From: Desulfobacterales bacterium
GTDB taxonomy: Bacteria > Desulfobacterota > UBA8473
Direction of reading: 5' to 3'
Assembly: GCA_016209225.1 (NCBI GenBank)
Contig: JACQWO010000015.1
Span: 1 to 64,000 of the forward strand
Length of the DNA: 64,000 nucleotides
Shown in pieces: positions 33,712-43,055 of this stretch. How positions within the stretch are numbered: position 1 is the first letter of the stretch; each line of letters opens with the position of its first letter. The position numbers and the translations under genes are program-made. The notes below the pieces were generated by a model. It was given only the letters and a program-made list of their open reading frames with translations. It searched no databases and was not told the DNA's origin.

Positions 33712-34146
33712 ATGAATTCAAAGAAAAAGATAAAGGTCTTAATTGCCAAGGTTGGTTTAGATGGTCATGATAGAGGAGCCAGGGTAATAAGTCAGATGTT
33801 GAGAGATAAAGGAATGGAAGTAGTCTACACAGGCACTCTTCAAACGCCCCAGACGGTTGTTAAAACCGCTGAGGAAGAAGATGTGGATGTTATTGGGCTA
33901 AGCTTTTTAGCCGGCGGGCATATTACCCATACCAAAAGCATAATAGACCTTCTTAATGAGAAAAAGCTGGATGATATTCTTATAATACTTGGAGGGGTAA
34001 TCCCAAAACAGGATATTCCCATCCTTAAAAAACTCGGCGTAAGTGAGGTCTTCAGGGCAGATTCGGGGATAGAATCGATAGCCAAACATATCCATGACTA
34101 CACAGGTTGCCAGGTTCAGGGTTCAAGGTTCAGGGTTCAGGGTTAA
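33712..34146 (+). CDS. B12-binding small subunit of the acyl-CoA mutase
   Basis: A 144-residue Rossmann-fold cobalamin-binding subunit. The DxHxxG motif is D17-G-H19-D-R-G22, with H19 as lower cobalt ligand; LSFLAGGHITHTK and LGGVIPKQDIPIL contact the nucleotide tail. It pairs with the large subunit 29 bases upstream. The last dozen residues (GCQVQGSRFRVQG) are not family sequence: they are translated from the stuttered CAGGTTCAGGGTTC repeat that begins here, so the native C-terminus has been altered by repeat insertion. Confidence 0.93.
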   Translation: MNSKKKIKVLIAKVGLDGHDRGARVISQMLRDKGMEVVYTGTLQTPQTVVKTAEEEDVDVIGLSFLAGGHITHTKSIIDLLNEKKLDDILIILGGVIPKQDIPILKKLGVSEVFRADSGIESIAKHIHDYTGCQVQGSRFRVQG

Positions 34147-34300
34147 CAGGTAACCGTTAACGGTTCTCAGTTAACAGTTTACGGCAATTACAACAGCAGG
34201 CATCACAACAGCAAGCTTAAGCTTGCTGTTATTATATAAAGCTTGAATCATTTTTGCCAACTGTTAACTGCAAACCGTAAACTGTTAACTGATACCCCTA
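34100..34300. repeat. Composite palindrome (AGGTTCAGGG and GTTAACAGTTTACGG words)
   Basis: Begins inside the B12-subunit gene with CAGGTTCAGGGTTCAAGG-type words. It continues with CAGTTAACAGTTTACGG facing CCGTAAACTGTTAACTG, and holds a perfect inner palindrome AACAGCAAGCTT-AAGCTTGCTGTT. It ends at the stop of the diguanylate cyclase gene, where it could terminate both convergent transcripts. Confidence 0.8.
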
Positions 34301-37300
34301 CTCATGGACAATAATTTTATCGCCTCCTAAGTGTTTCGCAGTGTACATCGCTTTATCCGCATGTTTAACGAATGTTTCCAGGTCATATTCTTTGCGGTAT
34401 TCTATCAAACCCACACTAAGAGTAACATCAACCAATCCAGCAGTATTAAAGGATGTTCTTATCCTTTCAGCAGCTGAGAATGCCTGATCTTTGTTGGTCT
34501 CTGGCAAAATAACCACAAATTCATCCCCGCCATACCTGTATCCTGAATCAACATTTACACGGATACTTTCAGAAACTACCCGACCTACCTTATTTAAAGC
34601 TTTATCGCCTTGTAAATGACCATATGTATCATTGTAAGACTTAAACCCATCAATATCGAATAATAACAGGGAAAGGGGATGATTGAGTCGTTTAGCCCTT
34701 TCTGTCTCTCTCTTCAATTCATTATAGAAATGTCTTTGGTTATAGAGTCCTGTTAAGTTATCTGTTATGGACAGCCTTCCTAATTCCCTTTCCAGCCTTT
34801 TATTTTGAGTAATGTCCCTAAATACCCCTAAAGTGCCCATAGCTTCTCCTTTATTGTTTTTTAACAGGGAGACAGAAACACTAACAGGTACCAACCGGTC
34901 TCCTTTTGCTATAAACTCCGTTTCATAGTTTTTTAACCTGCCCTCTCTCTCCCTTAAGATTCTATCTATCTTCCTGGCTTCTTCTATCCCTCCCACATAG
35001 TATTCTGAAACATGGGTTCCCACCGTCTCTTCAAGTTTATATCCCATCAAATCTGTTGTTCCCCTATTGGCAAAGGTAATAACCCCTTTGATACTGGTAG
35101 TAACTATGGCATCTATTGAGCCTTCAATCATGTTCTCCAAAAAATCTTTGGTTTCTTTTAATTCTGTCTCTAACCTTTTCTTTTCTGAAATGTCCTGGCT
35201 TATACCCAATGTCCCGATTACCTTTCCATCTTGATCCTTCATAAGGGATGCAGATACATTTGCCAAGACAGTTCCTCCACCCTTCTTTATGAATTCTACC
35301 TCATAATTCTGAACCTCACCCTTTTCCCTCAATAACCTCCCCAACTTACCTGCCACCTCAGGACCTCCTGCATAGTATTTCATAGCTGGCGTTCCTATCC
35401 GCTCTTCCCTACTAAAACCCACTAGATCTTCAGAATACCTGTTTACATAAGTAATCCTTCCCTTCTCATCAGTAACAACTATCGAATTTGGCGAACTCTC
35501 AAGGATACTCTCCAGAAAACTCTTTGTACCCTTCAACTCGTCTTCCAATGTCTTTCTTTTTGTTATGTCCTTGCATATCCCCAGCGTACCTATAACATCC
35601 CCTCTGTCATTTCTCATAAGCGATATGGAAGCTATTGCATAAAACAGGGTTCCATCCTTTTTTATGAATTGTGTCTCATAATTACGCATAATACCCCCCT
35701 CATTCAATAACCCCATGAGCTTCTTTGCCTCCCCCATCCCACCATAATAAACAATGGATATGTGCTTGCCGATTATCTCTGTATTATAACCAAATACCTC
35801 CGTAAACCCCTTATTTATAGATGTAACTATTCCCCCTCTGTCTGTAGTTACAAAAGGATCGGTAATACTTTCTAATGTATTTTCAAGAAAATCCTTGGCA
35901 TGCTTTAACTCCTCCTCCAATCTCTTCCTTTCCGTTATGTCCTTGCATATCCCCAGGGTTCCTATAACTTCTCCACTTTTATCCCTGAGCAAGGACATGG
36001 AAACTATGGCAGGAAACAGACTGCCATCCTTTTTTATAAATTGTGTCTCATGATTACGCACAATACCCTGCTCACTTAATAACCCCATCATCTTCTTGGC
36101 ATATTCTATACCATCAGCATAAATGAAGGATATACGCTTGCCTACAGCATCTTCTCTCTCATAACCTACCAGCTCTGTTAAGGCATTGTTGATAGACGTA
36201 ACTATTCCCTTCGTGTCCGTGGTTACAATAGGATCTGTGATGCCTTCAATAACACTTTCAAGGGAGTCTTTGGTTTGTATCAGCTCTCTTTCTATCCTCT
36301 TCTTTTCTGTTACATCCTTACCTACTGCGACCATCCCAATTATTATACCCTTGTCATCCCTTAAAAGATCATAGGACATACTGAGGGTAATTCCCGTCCC
36401 GTCTTTTTTTAGGAAGTCTATTTCCCCAAAATGCAACCTGCCCTCTTCCTTGACAATCTTACCGACCTTTTTTGCCTCCTCCAATCCGTGAGCATAATAC
36501 TGTGATATATGGGTCCCAATTGCCTCCCCTTTTTCATAACCAAATATCACCTCTGCTCCAGCATTTACGAAGGTAATCTTTCCATCCATATCAGTGGTAA
36601 CTATGGAATCTGCTGAACTCTCTAAGATTCTCTCCAGAAAATCCTTTGTCTCCCTTAACTCATCCTCCAGCCTTTTTATCTTTGAGATGTCTTTGGCTAT
36701 CCCCAGTGTACCTGTTATCTTGCCTTCAGCATCCCTTAAGAAGGATGCCGAAAGCAGGGAGGGGATTCCCCTCCCATCCCTGGACACAAAGATCGTCTCA
36801 TAGTTCTCCAGTTTCCCGTCTTTCTCCAAGACCTTCATTATCCTTTTTGCCTCTTCTTTACCATCTCTGTATACTAGCGATACATGTCTCCCGATCATAT
36901 CCTGACTCTCATACCCCAAAAATTCTTGCACCCCTTCCCTGAAGGAGGTTATTATCCCTCTTGTATCCGTAGTCACCATAGGATCCACCAGACTATTTAT
37001 CATGCTTTCCATGTATTCTTTAGCCTGTATTAACTCTTCTTTCGTCTTATTTACATCCTCCAGTATATTTAATGTAGCAGTTTTGGTCCTTGTTAATTCC
37101 GCTATGGTTTCTTCCAGCTCTCTGGTCCTCTCCTTTACGGTATCCTCCAAAGCTGCTTTTATCTCCTCCATATCTTTAACAAGGCTGTCTGAATGGGCTT
37201 TTGCCCGGCTTATTTCTTTAACCTGGGCGTCAAGTACTCTTATCAGGTATCCGGTTAAGATTGCCATCCCTACAAATACGGCTACAATAATCATACTGAA

Positions 37301-37798
37301 GGTCAAAATGTAAGCGGTATCCTGAAATGCATTTGCCCCGAAGATTTTAAAGATTTGAATGTGAGGTATTATTCGGTAGTACTCTAACCATATCTCTGTA
37401 ATGTAAGCCACACCACCTGAGAGAAGTACGAACAGGGAGTGTTTAAACGGAAGAACTATGGCTGACATTATAAAGACTATCCCAAGAAGGATAAAAAAGG
37501 GACTCTCTATCCCTCCGCCGTAATGGACGGCAATGGCGATCAGTACTATGTCTATCATTAATCTGAGAAAGAATACCCTCCTTGGATAAAAATTTCTCTT
37601 AATTAATGCCAAGGAGATTTGGGCACTGATATAAAAGGTGACCAACAGGATAACTATTGGTATAAGTGGATAGGGTATGCCTTTAATGTAGGCTACTACA
37701 ATAATGCCAAATAGAAGTGGGAGTAAGACAAGTCGTACTATCTTATCGGCAAAGAGAGCCCTTTCGATAATCCTTTCATCTTCACTGTACTCTTTCAT
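34298..37798 (-). CDS. Membrane diguanylate cyclase with six PAS domains
   Basis: A 1166-residue sensor. Residues 1-190 hold about six membrane helices; a coiled coil (about 190-250) follows. Six PAS units then repeat, each with a DxIVTTD-type start and an IGTLGICKDIT-type end (about 255-1000). A GGDEF domain closes the protein (motif 1090-1094, GGDEF intact), so it should make cyclic di-GMP. The upstream inhibitory-site arginine is displaced (RVNVD instead of RxxD), so product inhibition may be absent. The PAS repeats are very similar to each other, a sign of recent tandem duplication. Confidence 0.93.
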   Translation of the reverse strand: MKEYSEDERIIERALFADKIVRLVLLPLLFGIIVVAYIKGIPYPLIPIVILLVTFYISAQISLALIKRNFYPRRVFFLRLMIDIVLIAIAVHYGGGIESPFFILLGIVFIMSAIVLPFKHSLFVLLSGGVAYITEIWLEYYRIIPHIQIFKIFGANAFQDTAYILTFSMIIVAVFVGMAILTGYLIRVLDAQVKEISRAKAHSDSLVKDMEEIKAALEDTVKERTRELEETIAELTRTKTATLNILEDVNKTKEELIQAKEYMESMINSLVDPMVTTDTRGIITSFREGVQEFLGYESQDMIGRHVSLVYRDGKEEAKRIMKVLEKDGKLENYETIFVSRDGRGIPSLLSASFLRDAEGKITGTLGIAKDISKIKRLEDELRETKDFLERILESSADSIVTTDMDGKITFVNAGAEVIFGYEKGEAIGTHISQYYAHGLEEAKKVGKIVKEEGRLHFGEIDFLKKDGTGITLSMSYDLLRDDKGIIIGMVAVGKDVTEKKRIERELIQTKDSLESVIEGITDPIVTTDTKGIVTSINNALTELVGYEREDAVGKRISFIYADGIEYAKKMMGLLSEQGIVRNHETQFIKKDGSLFPAIVSMSLLRDKSGEVIGTLGICKDITERKRLEEELKHAKDFLENTLESITDPFVTTDRGGIVTSINKGFTEVFGYNTEIIGKHISIVYYGGMGEAKKLMGLLNEGGIMRNYETQFIKKDGTLFYAIASISLMRNDRGDVIGTLGICKDITKRKTLEDELKGTKSFLESILESSPNSIVVTDEKGRITYVNRYSEDLVGFSREERIGTPAMKYYAGGPEVAGKLGRLLREKGEVQNYEVEFIKKGGGTVLANVSASLMKDQDGKVIGTLGISQDISEKKRLETELKETKDFLENMIEGSIDAIVTTSIKGVITFANRGTTDLMGYKLEETVGTHVSEYYVGGIEEARKIDRILREREGRLKNYETEFIAKGDRLVPVSVSVSLLKNNKGEAMGTLGVFRDITQNKRLERELGRLSITDNLTGLYNQRHFYNELKRETERAKRLNHPLSLLLFDIDGFKSYNDTYGHLQGDKALNKVGRVVSESIRVNVDSGYRYGGDEFVVILPETNKDQAFSAAERIRTSFNTAGLVDVTLSVGLIEYRKEYDLETFVKHADKAMYTAKHLGGDKIIVHE

Positions 37799-37914
37799 GG
37801 CAAGAAATCCTTTTTTGAGTTATAAGTTATCCTTATTATTTTCGGACAGTTAAACTCGATTCTTCAGTTGATTAACTCTATACTATAAAGTGGATCCTTT
37901 CAAGCCAAAAATTT

Positions 37915-37943
37915 TTGACAAAAGAAGGTTGTCATGATAGTTA
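37915..37943 (+). promoter_or_regulatory. Candidate promoter of the oppD-like gene
   Basis: TTGACA (37915-37920), a 17-bp spacer and TAGTTA (37938-37943), about 50 bases before the start codon. The -10 is a weak match. Confidence 0.4.
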
Positions 37944-37994
37944 GAGGTAAAATCTATATGAGTCAGGTATTCCAGAAAAAGGGGTTTTTAGAAA

Positions 37995-38975
37995 ATGAAT
38001 AAAAGGTTACTGGATATTATAAACCTTGAGACCCATTTCATCACAGACCAAGGGGTTGTAAGGGCAGTTGACGGGGTGAGCTTATATCTAAATGAGGGAG
38101 ATACCCTTGGCTTAGTAGGAGAATCAGGGTGTGGAAAGAGTGTAACTGCCCTTTCTATTATGCGGTTGATCCCTAACCCACCGGGAAAGATTGTGGGAGG
38201 TGAAGCAATTTTTCAAGGCCATGACCTCTTTAAGCTCAAAGAGGCTGAGATGCGTAAGATCAGGGGAAACAAGATATCCATGATATTCCAGGAGCCCATG
38301 ACCTCTTTAAACCCCGTCTTCAAGATTGGAGATCAAATCTCAGAGGTTGTGAGGCTTCATCAGGGGGTTTCAAAAAAAGATGCCATTGATATATCCGTGA
38401 GTATGTTAAAACTGGTTGGCTTCCCATCACCAGAGATCAGGATAAAGGAATATCCCCACCAGATGAGTGGAGGAATGCGGCAGAGGGTAATGATTGCTAT
38501 GGCTCTATCATGTAAGCCAAAATTAATGATTGCTGACGAACCGACTACCGCCCTCGATGTAACAATCCAGGCCCAAATTATGGATCTGATGAATCGGCTT
38601 AAAGCAGAAATGGGGATGTCAATTATACTCATTACCCACGACTTGGGAGTAATCGCAGAGGCTGCGGAGTCCGTGGCTGTAATGTATGCCGGTAAAGTAG
38701 TAGAATACTCTAACGTAGTCAACCTTTTCGAAAACCCCAAACACCCCTATACCAGGGGGCTTATGACCTCATTGCCAAGAATAAATGGAGGTGGAACGGG
38801 CAAAAAAAGATTGGAGGTTATACCGGGAATGGTACCCGGGCTATCAGATCTTCCTAAAGGATGCAGGTTTTCGCCGAGGTGTAAGTATGTTATGCCCGTG
38901 TGTGCTGAACAGCATCCTATGCTAAAAGAGGACACAGAGGAACATCTAGTAAGCTGCTGGATGTATCTCTCTTAG
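37995..38975 (+). CDS. Oligopeptide/dipeptide ABC transporter ATP-binding protein (OppD/DppD)
   Basis: A 326-residue ABC ATPase: Walker A GESGCGKS (42-49), Q-loop [12 protein letters not shown], signature MSGGMRQR, Walker [13 protein letters not shown]. The C-terminal oligopeptide-transport domain has [15 protein letters not shown], a probable Fe-S or zinc site. The usual OppA, B, C and F genes are not adjacent, so it is an orphan subunit that must work with partners encoded elsewhere. Its 3' end overlaps hemC on the opposite strand by 30 bp. Confidence 0.93.
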   Translation: MNKRLLDIINLETHFITDQGVVRAVDGVSLYLNEGDTLGLVGESGCGKSVTALSIMRLIPNPPGKIVGGEAIFQGHDLFKLKEAEMRKIRGNKISMIFQEPMTSLNPVFKIGDQISEVVRLHQGVSKKDAIDISVSMLKLVGFPSPEIRIKEYPHQMSGGMRQRVMIAMALSCKPKLMIADEPTTALDVTIQAQIMDLMNRLKAEMGMSIILITHDLGVIAEAAESVAVMYAGKVVEYSNVVNLFENPKHPYTRGLMTSLPRINGGGTGKKRLEVIPGMVPGLSDLPKGCRFSPRCKYVMPVCAEQHPMLKEDTEEHLVSCWMYLS

Positions 38976-39881
38976 AACCTCCCCTGCCCCTTTGTCCAAC
39001 AGTTTTTCAGCCAGTTTCTCACCCAATATAACCGGATTATGAGGGTTTCCTTCTACACTGTCTCTCAATATTACCCTGCCATCTATACTGCCCACTATCC
39101 CACAAAGAGTCAAAACCCCGTCATTGATTTCAGCCAGGGCGGCTATTGGAACCTGACAACCTCCCTCTAACCTTCTCAGGAATGTCCTTTCTGCTATAAT
39201 TGTGGTTTCCGAATCAGGAGAATTTAGAAAATCTACGATATTATTGCTTCTATCATCGTCAACCCTGGTTTCAATCCCAAGAGCCCCCTGCCCTATAGCC
39301 GGAAGCATAATCTCAGGCGGGATATACTCTGATATCCTATCCTCCCAACCCATCCGTTTTAACCCCGCGGCAGCCACAATAATGGCATCCAAAGGATGGG
39401 TATTTAACTTTTTTAATCTTGTGTCCAGATTACCCCTCAGGGCTACCACGTTAAAACCTTTGCAGAAATGCAGAAGTTGTGCCTGCCTCCTCAAGCTGCT
39501 CGTTCCTATCCTGGAATTTAGAGGCAAATCTCCAAGTTTTATATTATCCATTGAGATTAGAGCATCTCTAAAATCTTCTCTTTCTGTTATTGCCCTTATA
39601 ATTAAGCCCTCTGGAAGAATGGTAGGAACGTCTTTCATGCTATGAACGGCAATATCTATCTTGCCATTTAAGAGAGCATCTTCAATCTCTTTTAAAAAAA
39701 GCCCCTTACCCCCCACCTTTGCCAATGGAACATCCGTTATTTTATCCCCTCTGGTCTTTATTTTTTCTAAACTGCATTTTATCCCCGGGTATCTCTTCTC
39801 TAATTGCCCCTTTACCCAATTAGTCTGCCATAATGCAAGCCGGCTTGAACGGGTACCGATCCTTATTCTATCCTTTACCAT
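38946..39881 (-). CDS. hemC: Porphobilinogen deaminase
   Basis: A 311-residue hydroxymethylbilane synthase joining four porphobilinogen units in tetrapyrrole synthesis. The dipyrromethane cofactor is carried by C242 ([11 protein letters not shown]). Other motifs: [38 protein letters not shown]. Besides heme this route feeds siroheme and cobalamin, which the B12 mutase in this window needs. Other hem genes are not adjacent. The 3' end overlaps the oppD-like gene. Confidence 0.97.
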   Translation of the reverse strand: MVKDRIRIGTRSSRLALWQTNWVKGQLEKRYPGIKCSLEKIKTRGDKITDVPLAKVGGKGLFLKEIEDALLNGKIDIAVHSMKDVPTILPEGLIIRAITEREDFRDALISMDNIKLGDLPLNSRIGTSSLRRQAQLLHFCKGFNVVALRGNLDTRLKKLNTHPLDAIIVAAAGLKRMGWEDRISEYIPPEIMLPAIGQGALGIETRVDDDRSNNIVDFLNSPDSETTIIAERTFLRRLEGGCQVPIAALAEINDGVLTLCGIVGSIDGRVILRDSVEGNPHNPVILGEKLAEKLLDKGAGEVLREIHPAAY

Positions 39882-39975
39882 AGTCCTTCCATAACCGTTC
39901 AGCGGTCAGCATTCAGCCATCAGCAAGATAAAGAAAAGCAATCTTTTCTCTCGAATCCTTGACCCCTTGAATCCT

Positions 39976-41086
39976 TTATTTCAGTTTTACCTTATTATTG
40001 GAAAGCAAGTATGCCTCAATTAACTGATCGATACCTCCATCCAATACAGCGTCTACATTACCTATCTCTTTGTTTGTCCTATGATCCTTGACCATCCTGT
40101 AGGGATGCAGTATGTAGGAACGTATCTGACTTCCCCATGCAATCCCCTTCTTATTGTTATGGAGTTCACTTATCTCCTCAGCCCTCTTTTCCATCTCAGC
40201 CTCGTAAAGCTTGGATTTAAGAACCTTCATGGCCATAGCCTTGTTTTTATGCTGAGATCTCAAATTCTGGCACTGTACCACAATACCTGTTGGGAGGTGT
40301 GTAATCCTCACCGCCGAATCGGTTTTATTGACATGCTGTCCACCGGCTCCGCTGGCTCTAAATGTATCGATTCTCAGATCATCCTCATTTATCTCCACAT
40401 CGAACTCATCTTCAATGTCAGGATATACGAATACGGAGGCAAAGGAGGTATGGCGCCTCCCACCGGCATCAAAAGGTGATATTCTAACCAGCCTGTGTAT
40501 CCCTATCTCTGCCTTCAGAAGACCGTAGGCATAATCTCCCTCCATAGTAAAGGTTACACTCTTTAGCCCGGCCTCATCGGCCCCCATGTAATCTATAATC
40601 TCTGTCTTAAACCCCTTACTTTCAGCCCACCGTAAATACATCCTCATTAACATCTCTGCCCAATCCTGGGCTTCAGTGCCACCAGCCCCGGCATGGATGC
40701 TGACAATAGCGTTATTAAAATCATTCTCTCCTCCCAGCATCCGCTTGACCTCCATCTCCAATGCCTCTTTTTCTACCCTGTCAAGGCTTGCTTCGATCTC
40801 AGCAACAGTATCTTCATCACCCTCCTCTTCCACAAGTTCCAGGAGTACCCCCACATCCTCGAGTTTGGTTCTCTGGTCTTCCCACTGGTTTACCAGATTA
40901 TGAAGAGACTTACCCTCTTTTAGAACCAGCTGTGCCGTCTCTTTATCATCCCAAAAATCAGGTTTTGCCATCAATTTTTCTATATCCCCTAAACGTAAAT
41001 TTATCGCAGCTATATCAAAGATGACCTCGAAGATCATCCATTCTCTTCTCCAGCTCTTTAAACCTCTCTTGAACGTCGTTTAACAC
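39976..41086 (-). CDS. prfB: Peptide chain release factor 2, with programmed +1 frameshift
   Basis: RF2 recognises UGA and UAA stops. The main frame (39976-41037) holds the GGQ motif in RASGAGGQHVNKTDSAVRI. The N-terminus lies in another frame: a GTG at 41086 behind GGAGGAG encodes MLNDVQERFKELEKRMDD, then LRGHL and an in-frame TGA at 41015-41017 (CTT TGA T). Shifting +1 at CTTTGA joins it to DIAAINLRLGDIEKL. This is the classical RF2 autoregulatory site, with AGG upstream of the shift codon. The ribosome-binding site is part of a T2 repeat end. Confidence 0.95.
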
Positions 41087-41090
41087 TTTT

Positions 41091-41445
41091 GGTTCTCCTC
41101 CCATTTAGTTGCAAAAAAGGATTCGAGGATTCAAGGATTCCAGTGGTCAAGTGAATATTATTAACCCTTAAATACTCGACTCCTTGAAACCTTATCTTAA
41201 GACTTCTGCCAGACCTTTAACTCTTTACAATCTTTCAGCATTTCACTTGAATCCTTGACCCCTTAACCCCTTGAATCCCTTCCTCGTAATTATTATTATG
41301 TTAAACAGGGTTCGAGGATTCAAGGATTCGAGGGTTCAAGTGTTTGTTTTCTAAGGATTAAATAAGTGTCCTGTAGTTTTTTAACATTTCACTTGAATCC
41401 TTGACCCCTTGAGTCCTTGAATCCTTTCCTCGTAATTATTATTAA
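41091..41445. repeat. Two tandem T2-type repeat units
   Basis: The first unit starts at GGTTCTCCTCCCATTTAGTTG and ends near TTCCTCGTAATTATTATT (about 41280-41298). The second repeats the pattern and ends with the same TTCCTCGTAATTATTATT near 41430-41447. Words are GGATTCGAGGATTCAAGG and CACTTGAATCCTTGACCCC. The second unit runs into the lnt gene and encodes its last residues. Nothing else lies in the gap 41087-41388. Confidence 0.85.
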
Positions 41446-42951
41446 TGTAATCCCCAAACATATTTTGGCAAAAATGTCTCCATATCTCGTATAAAAGGTA
41501 TGGATATTTACTAAGGGAATCCTATCTACAAGAAACCCTTCTGTAAATATCTCCGTTGTAGCTCTTATCTTTCCTGTAGCATCGATAAATGAACTGATGC
41601 CTGTATTAGCAGCTCTGGCTACAAAGACCCTGTTTTCAACTGCCCGAAAAGTCACCATAGAAAGATGCTGATATGGAGCGGATGTCTCACCAAACCAAGC
41701 ATCATTGGTTATATTTACTAAAATATTTGCCCCTTTTTTGACGAATTTCCTAACCAGGTCAGGAAAGATAGCCTCATAACATATAAAAACGCCAAGTTTT
41801 CCCAGGGGAAATTCCAATGGCGCAACCCTTTTTCCTGAGGAAAAATCGCCGATCCCTTCAACAATCTTATCAACAAAATACAGATACTTACCAAGGGGTA
41901 CGTACTCCCCTAGTGGAACTAAATGGGTCTTGTCGTATCTCCCAAATACATTGTTATCGGGGGAAATTAAAAAGGCGCTGTTGAAATACTCTATCTCCCC
42001 CCTACCCTTCTGATAGGCGGGGCTTCCGAATAGAAGGTATGAATCGGTTTCTTTAGAGATGTCAATGATCAGCTTTCTATACTTATCATAAGATTGAAAG
42101 AAAAAAGGGGCTGCTGCCTCCGGCCAAACGATCAGACTGGGATTGGACTTAGCAGCCTCAAAACTCAAGTCTCTGTATATTTTAAAAGTACTGTCCTGAA
42201 ATGCAGAATCCCATTTCTTACTCTGATCGATATTGCCCTGTATAAGCGCAACCTTTATATTTGAGAATGTTTGAGTCTTCTTACTAACATCAGACAGCCG
42301 CCACCATCCGTAACTAAAAGTTATGACTAATAGAAGAAAGGTGAAGGCAGTCTCTTTATAAAACCCTTTCTCTCTCTTTGAAAATAGGCTGTAAGATATG
42401 TTAAACAATAAAGCATTTACCAGGACGATTAAGAAACTTATCCCATAGACCCCGGTAATATCAGAGACCTGGATAAGGGGCAGAATTAAAAACTGAGAGT
42501 AACCCAAACTCTCCCATGGGAAACCTGTAAACAGGAAAGACCTGATATATTCTAAAGAAACCCAGATAAAAGGGGCTGCAGTGACTTCCTTTAAACCAAC
42601 TCTGCTCTCAATATATCTTACTAAGAATGCAAAAGTGCCAATGAAAAGACTTAAATAAGATACAAGAAGCAATAGAACAAAGACACTGAGTATATAGTTA
42701 AGGTTGCCATAACGAGAAACCGCAATGAAAACCCAGTATATCAGACCCAAAAAGAATACAAAACCGGTGATTGATCCTAGATAAAAACTATGGTGCAGTC
42801 TCTTTCCCTGAATTGCATAGAACAAGGGGATGAGGGAAAACCAGGCAATTATTTCCAGGTTAAACCTGGGAAATATAGCAATGAGCAATAAACCAGAGGA
42901 TACAGCCAGTGATATATCTCTCGATGTTATAGATGATTTATCCTTAACCAC
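41389..42951 (-). CDS. lnt: Apolipoprotein N-acyltransferase
   Basis: A 520-residue inner-membrane enzyme that adds the third acyl chain to lipoproteins. Six or more N-terminal helices (residues about 10-210) precede the periplasmic nitrilase domain. The catalytic triad is visible as E (LIVWPEAAAPF), K (RYDKTHLVPLGEYVP) and C (GVFICYEAIFPD). A final helix near the C-terminus is present. The last 13 or so residues (GFKDSRGQGFK and before) are encoded by a GGATTCAAGG repeat, so the natural C-terminus was probably replaced by repeat sequence. Confidence 0.95.
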   Translation of the reverse strand: MVKDKSSITSRDISLAVSSGLLLIAIFPRFNLEIIAWFSLIPLFYAIQGKRLHHSFYLGSITGFVFFLGLIYWVFIAVSRYGNLNYILSVFVLLLLVSYLSLFIGTFAFLVRYIESRVGLKEVTAAPFIWVSLEYIRSFLFTGFPWESLGYSQFLILPLIQVSDITGVYGISFLIVLVNALLFNISYSLFSKREKGFYKETAFTFLLLVITFSYGWWRLSDVSKKTQTFSNIKVALIQGNIDQSKKWDSAFQDSTFKIYRDLSFEAAKSNPSLIVWPEAAAPFFFQSYDKYRKLIIDISKETDSYLLFGSPAYQKGRGEIEYFNSAFLISPDNNVFGRYDKTHLVPLGEYVPLGKYLYFVDKIVEGIGDFSSGKRVAPLEFPLGKLGVFICYEAIFPDLVRKFVKKGANILVNITNDAWFGETSAPYQHLSMVTFRAVENRVFVARAANTGISSFIDATGKIRATTEIFTEGFLVDRIPLVNIHTFYTRYGDIFAKICLGITLIIITRKGFKDSRGQGFK

Positions 42952-43055
42952 TGCCCTTCTTTATGTCCTTTCCTCTACTCATCCTACCTTTTCGCCTTAC
43001 TTCATCCTGGGAAATTTCCTTTTCATTTTTCAGGATGAGACTTTGCATAACCTAT

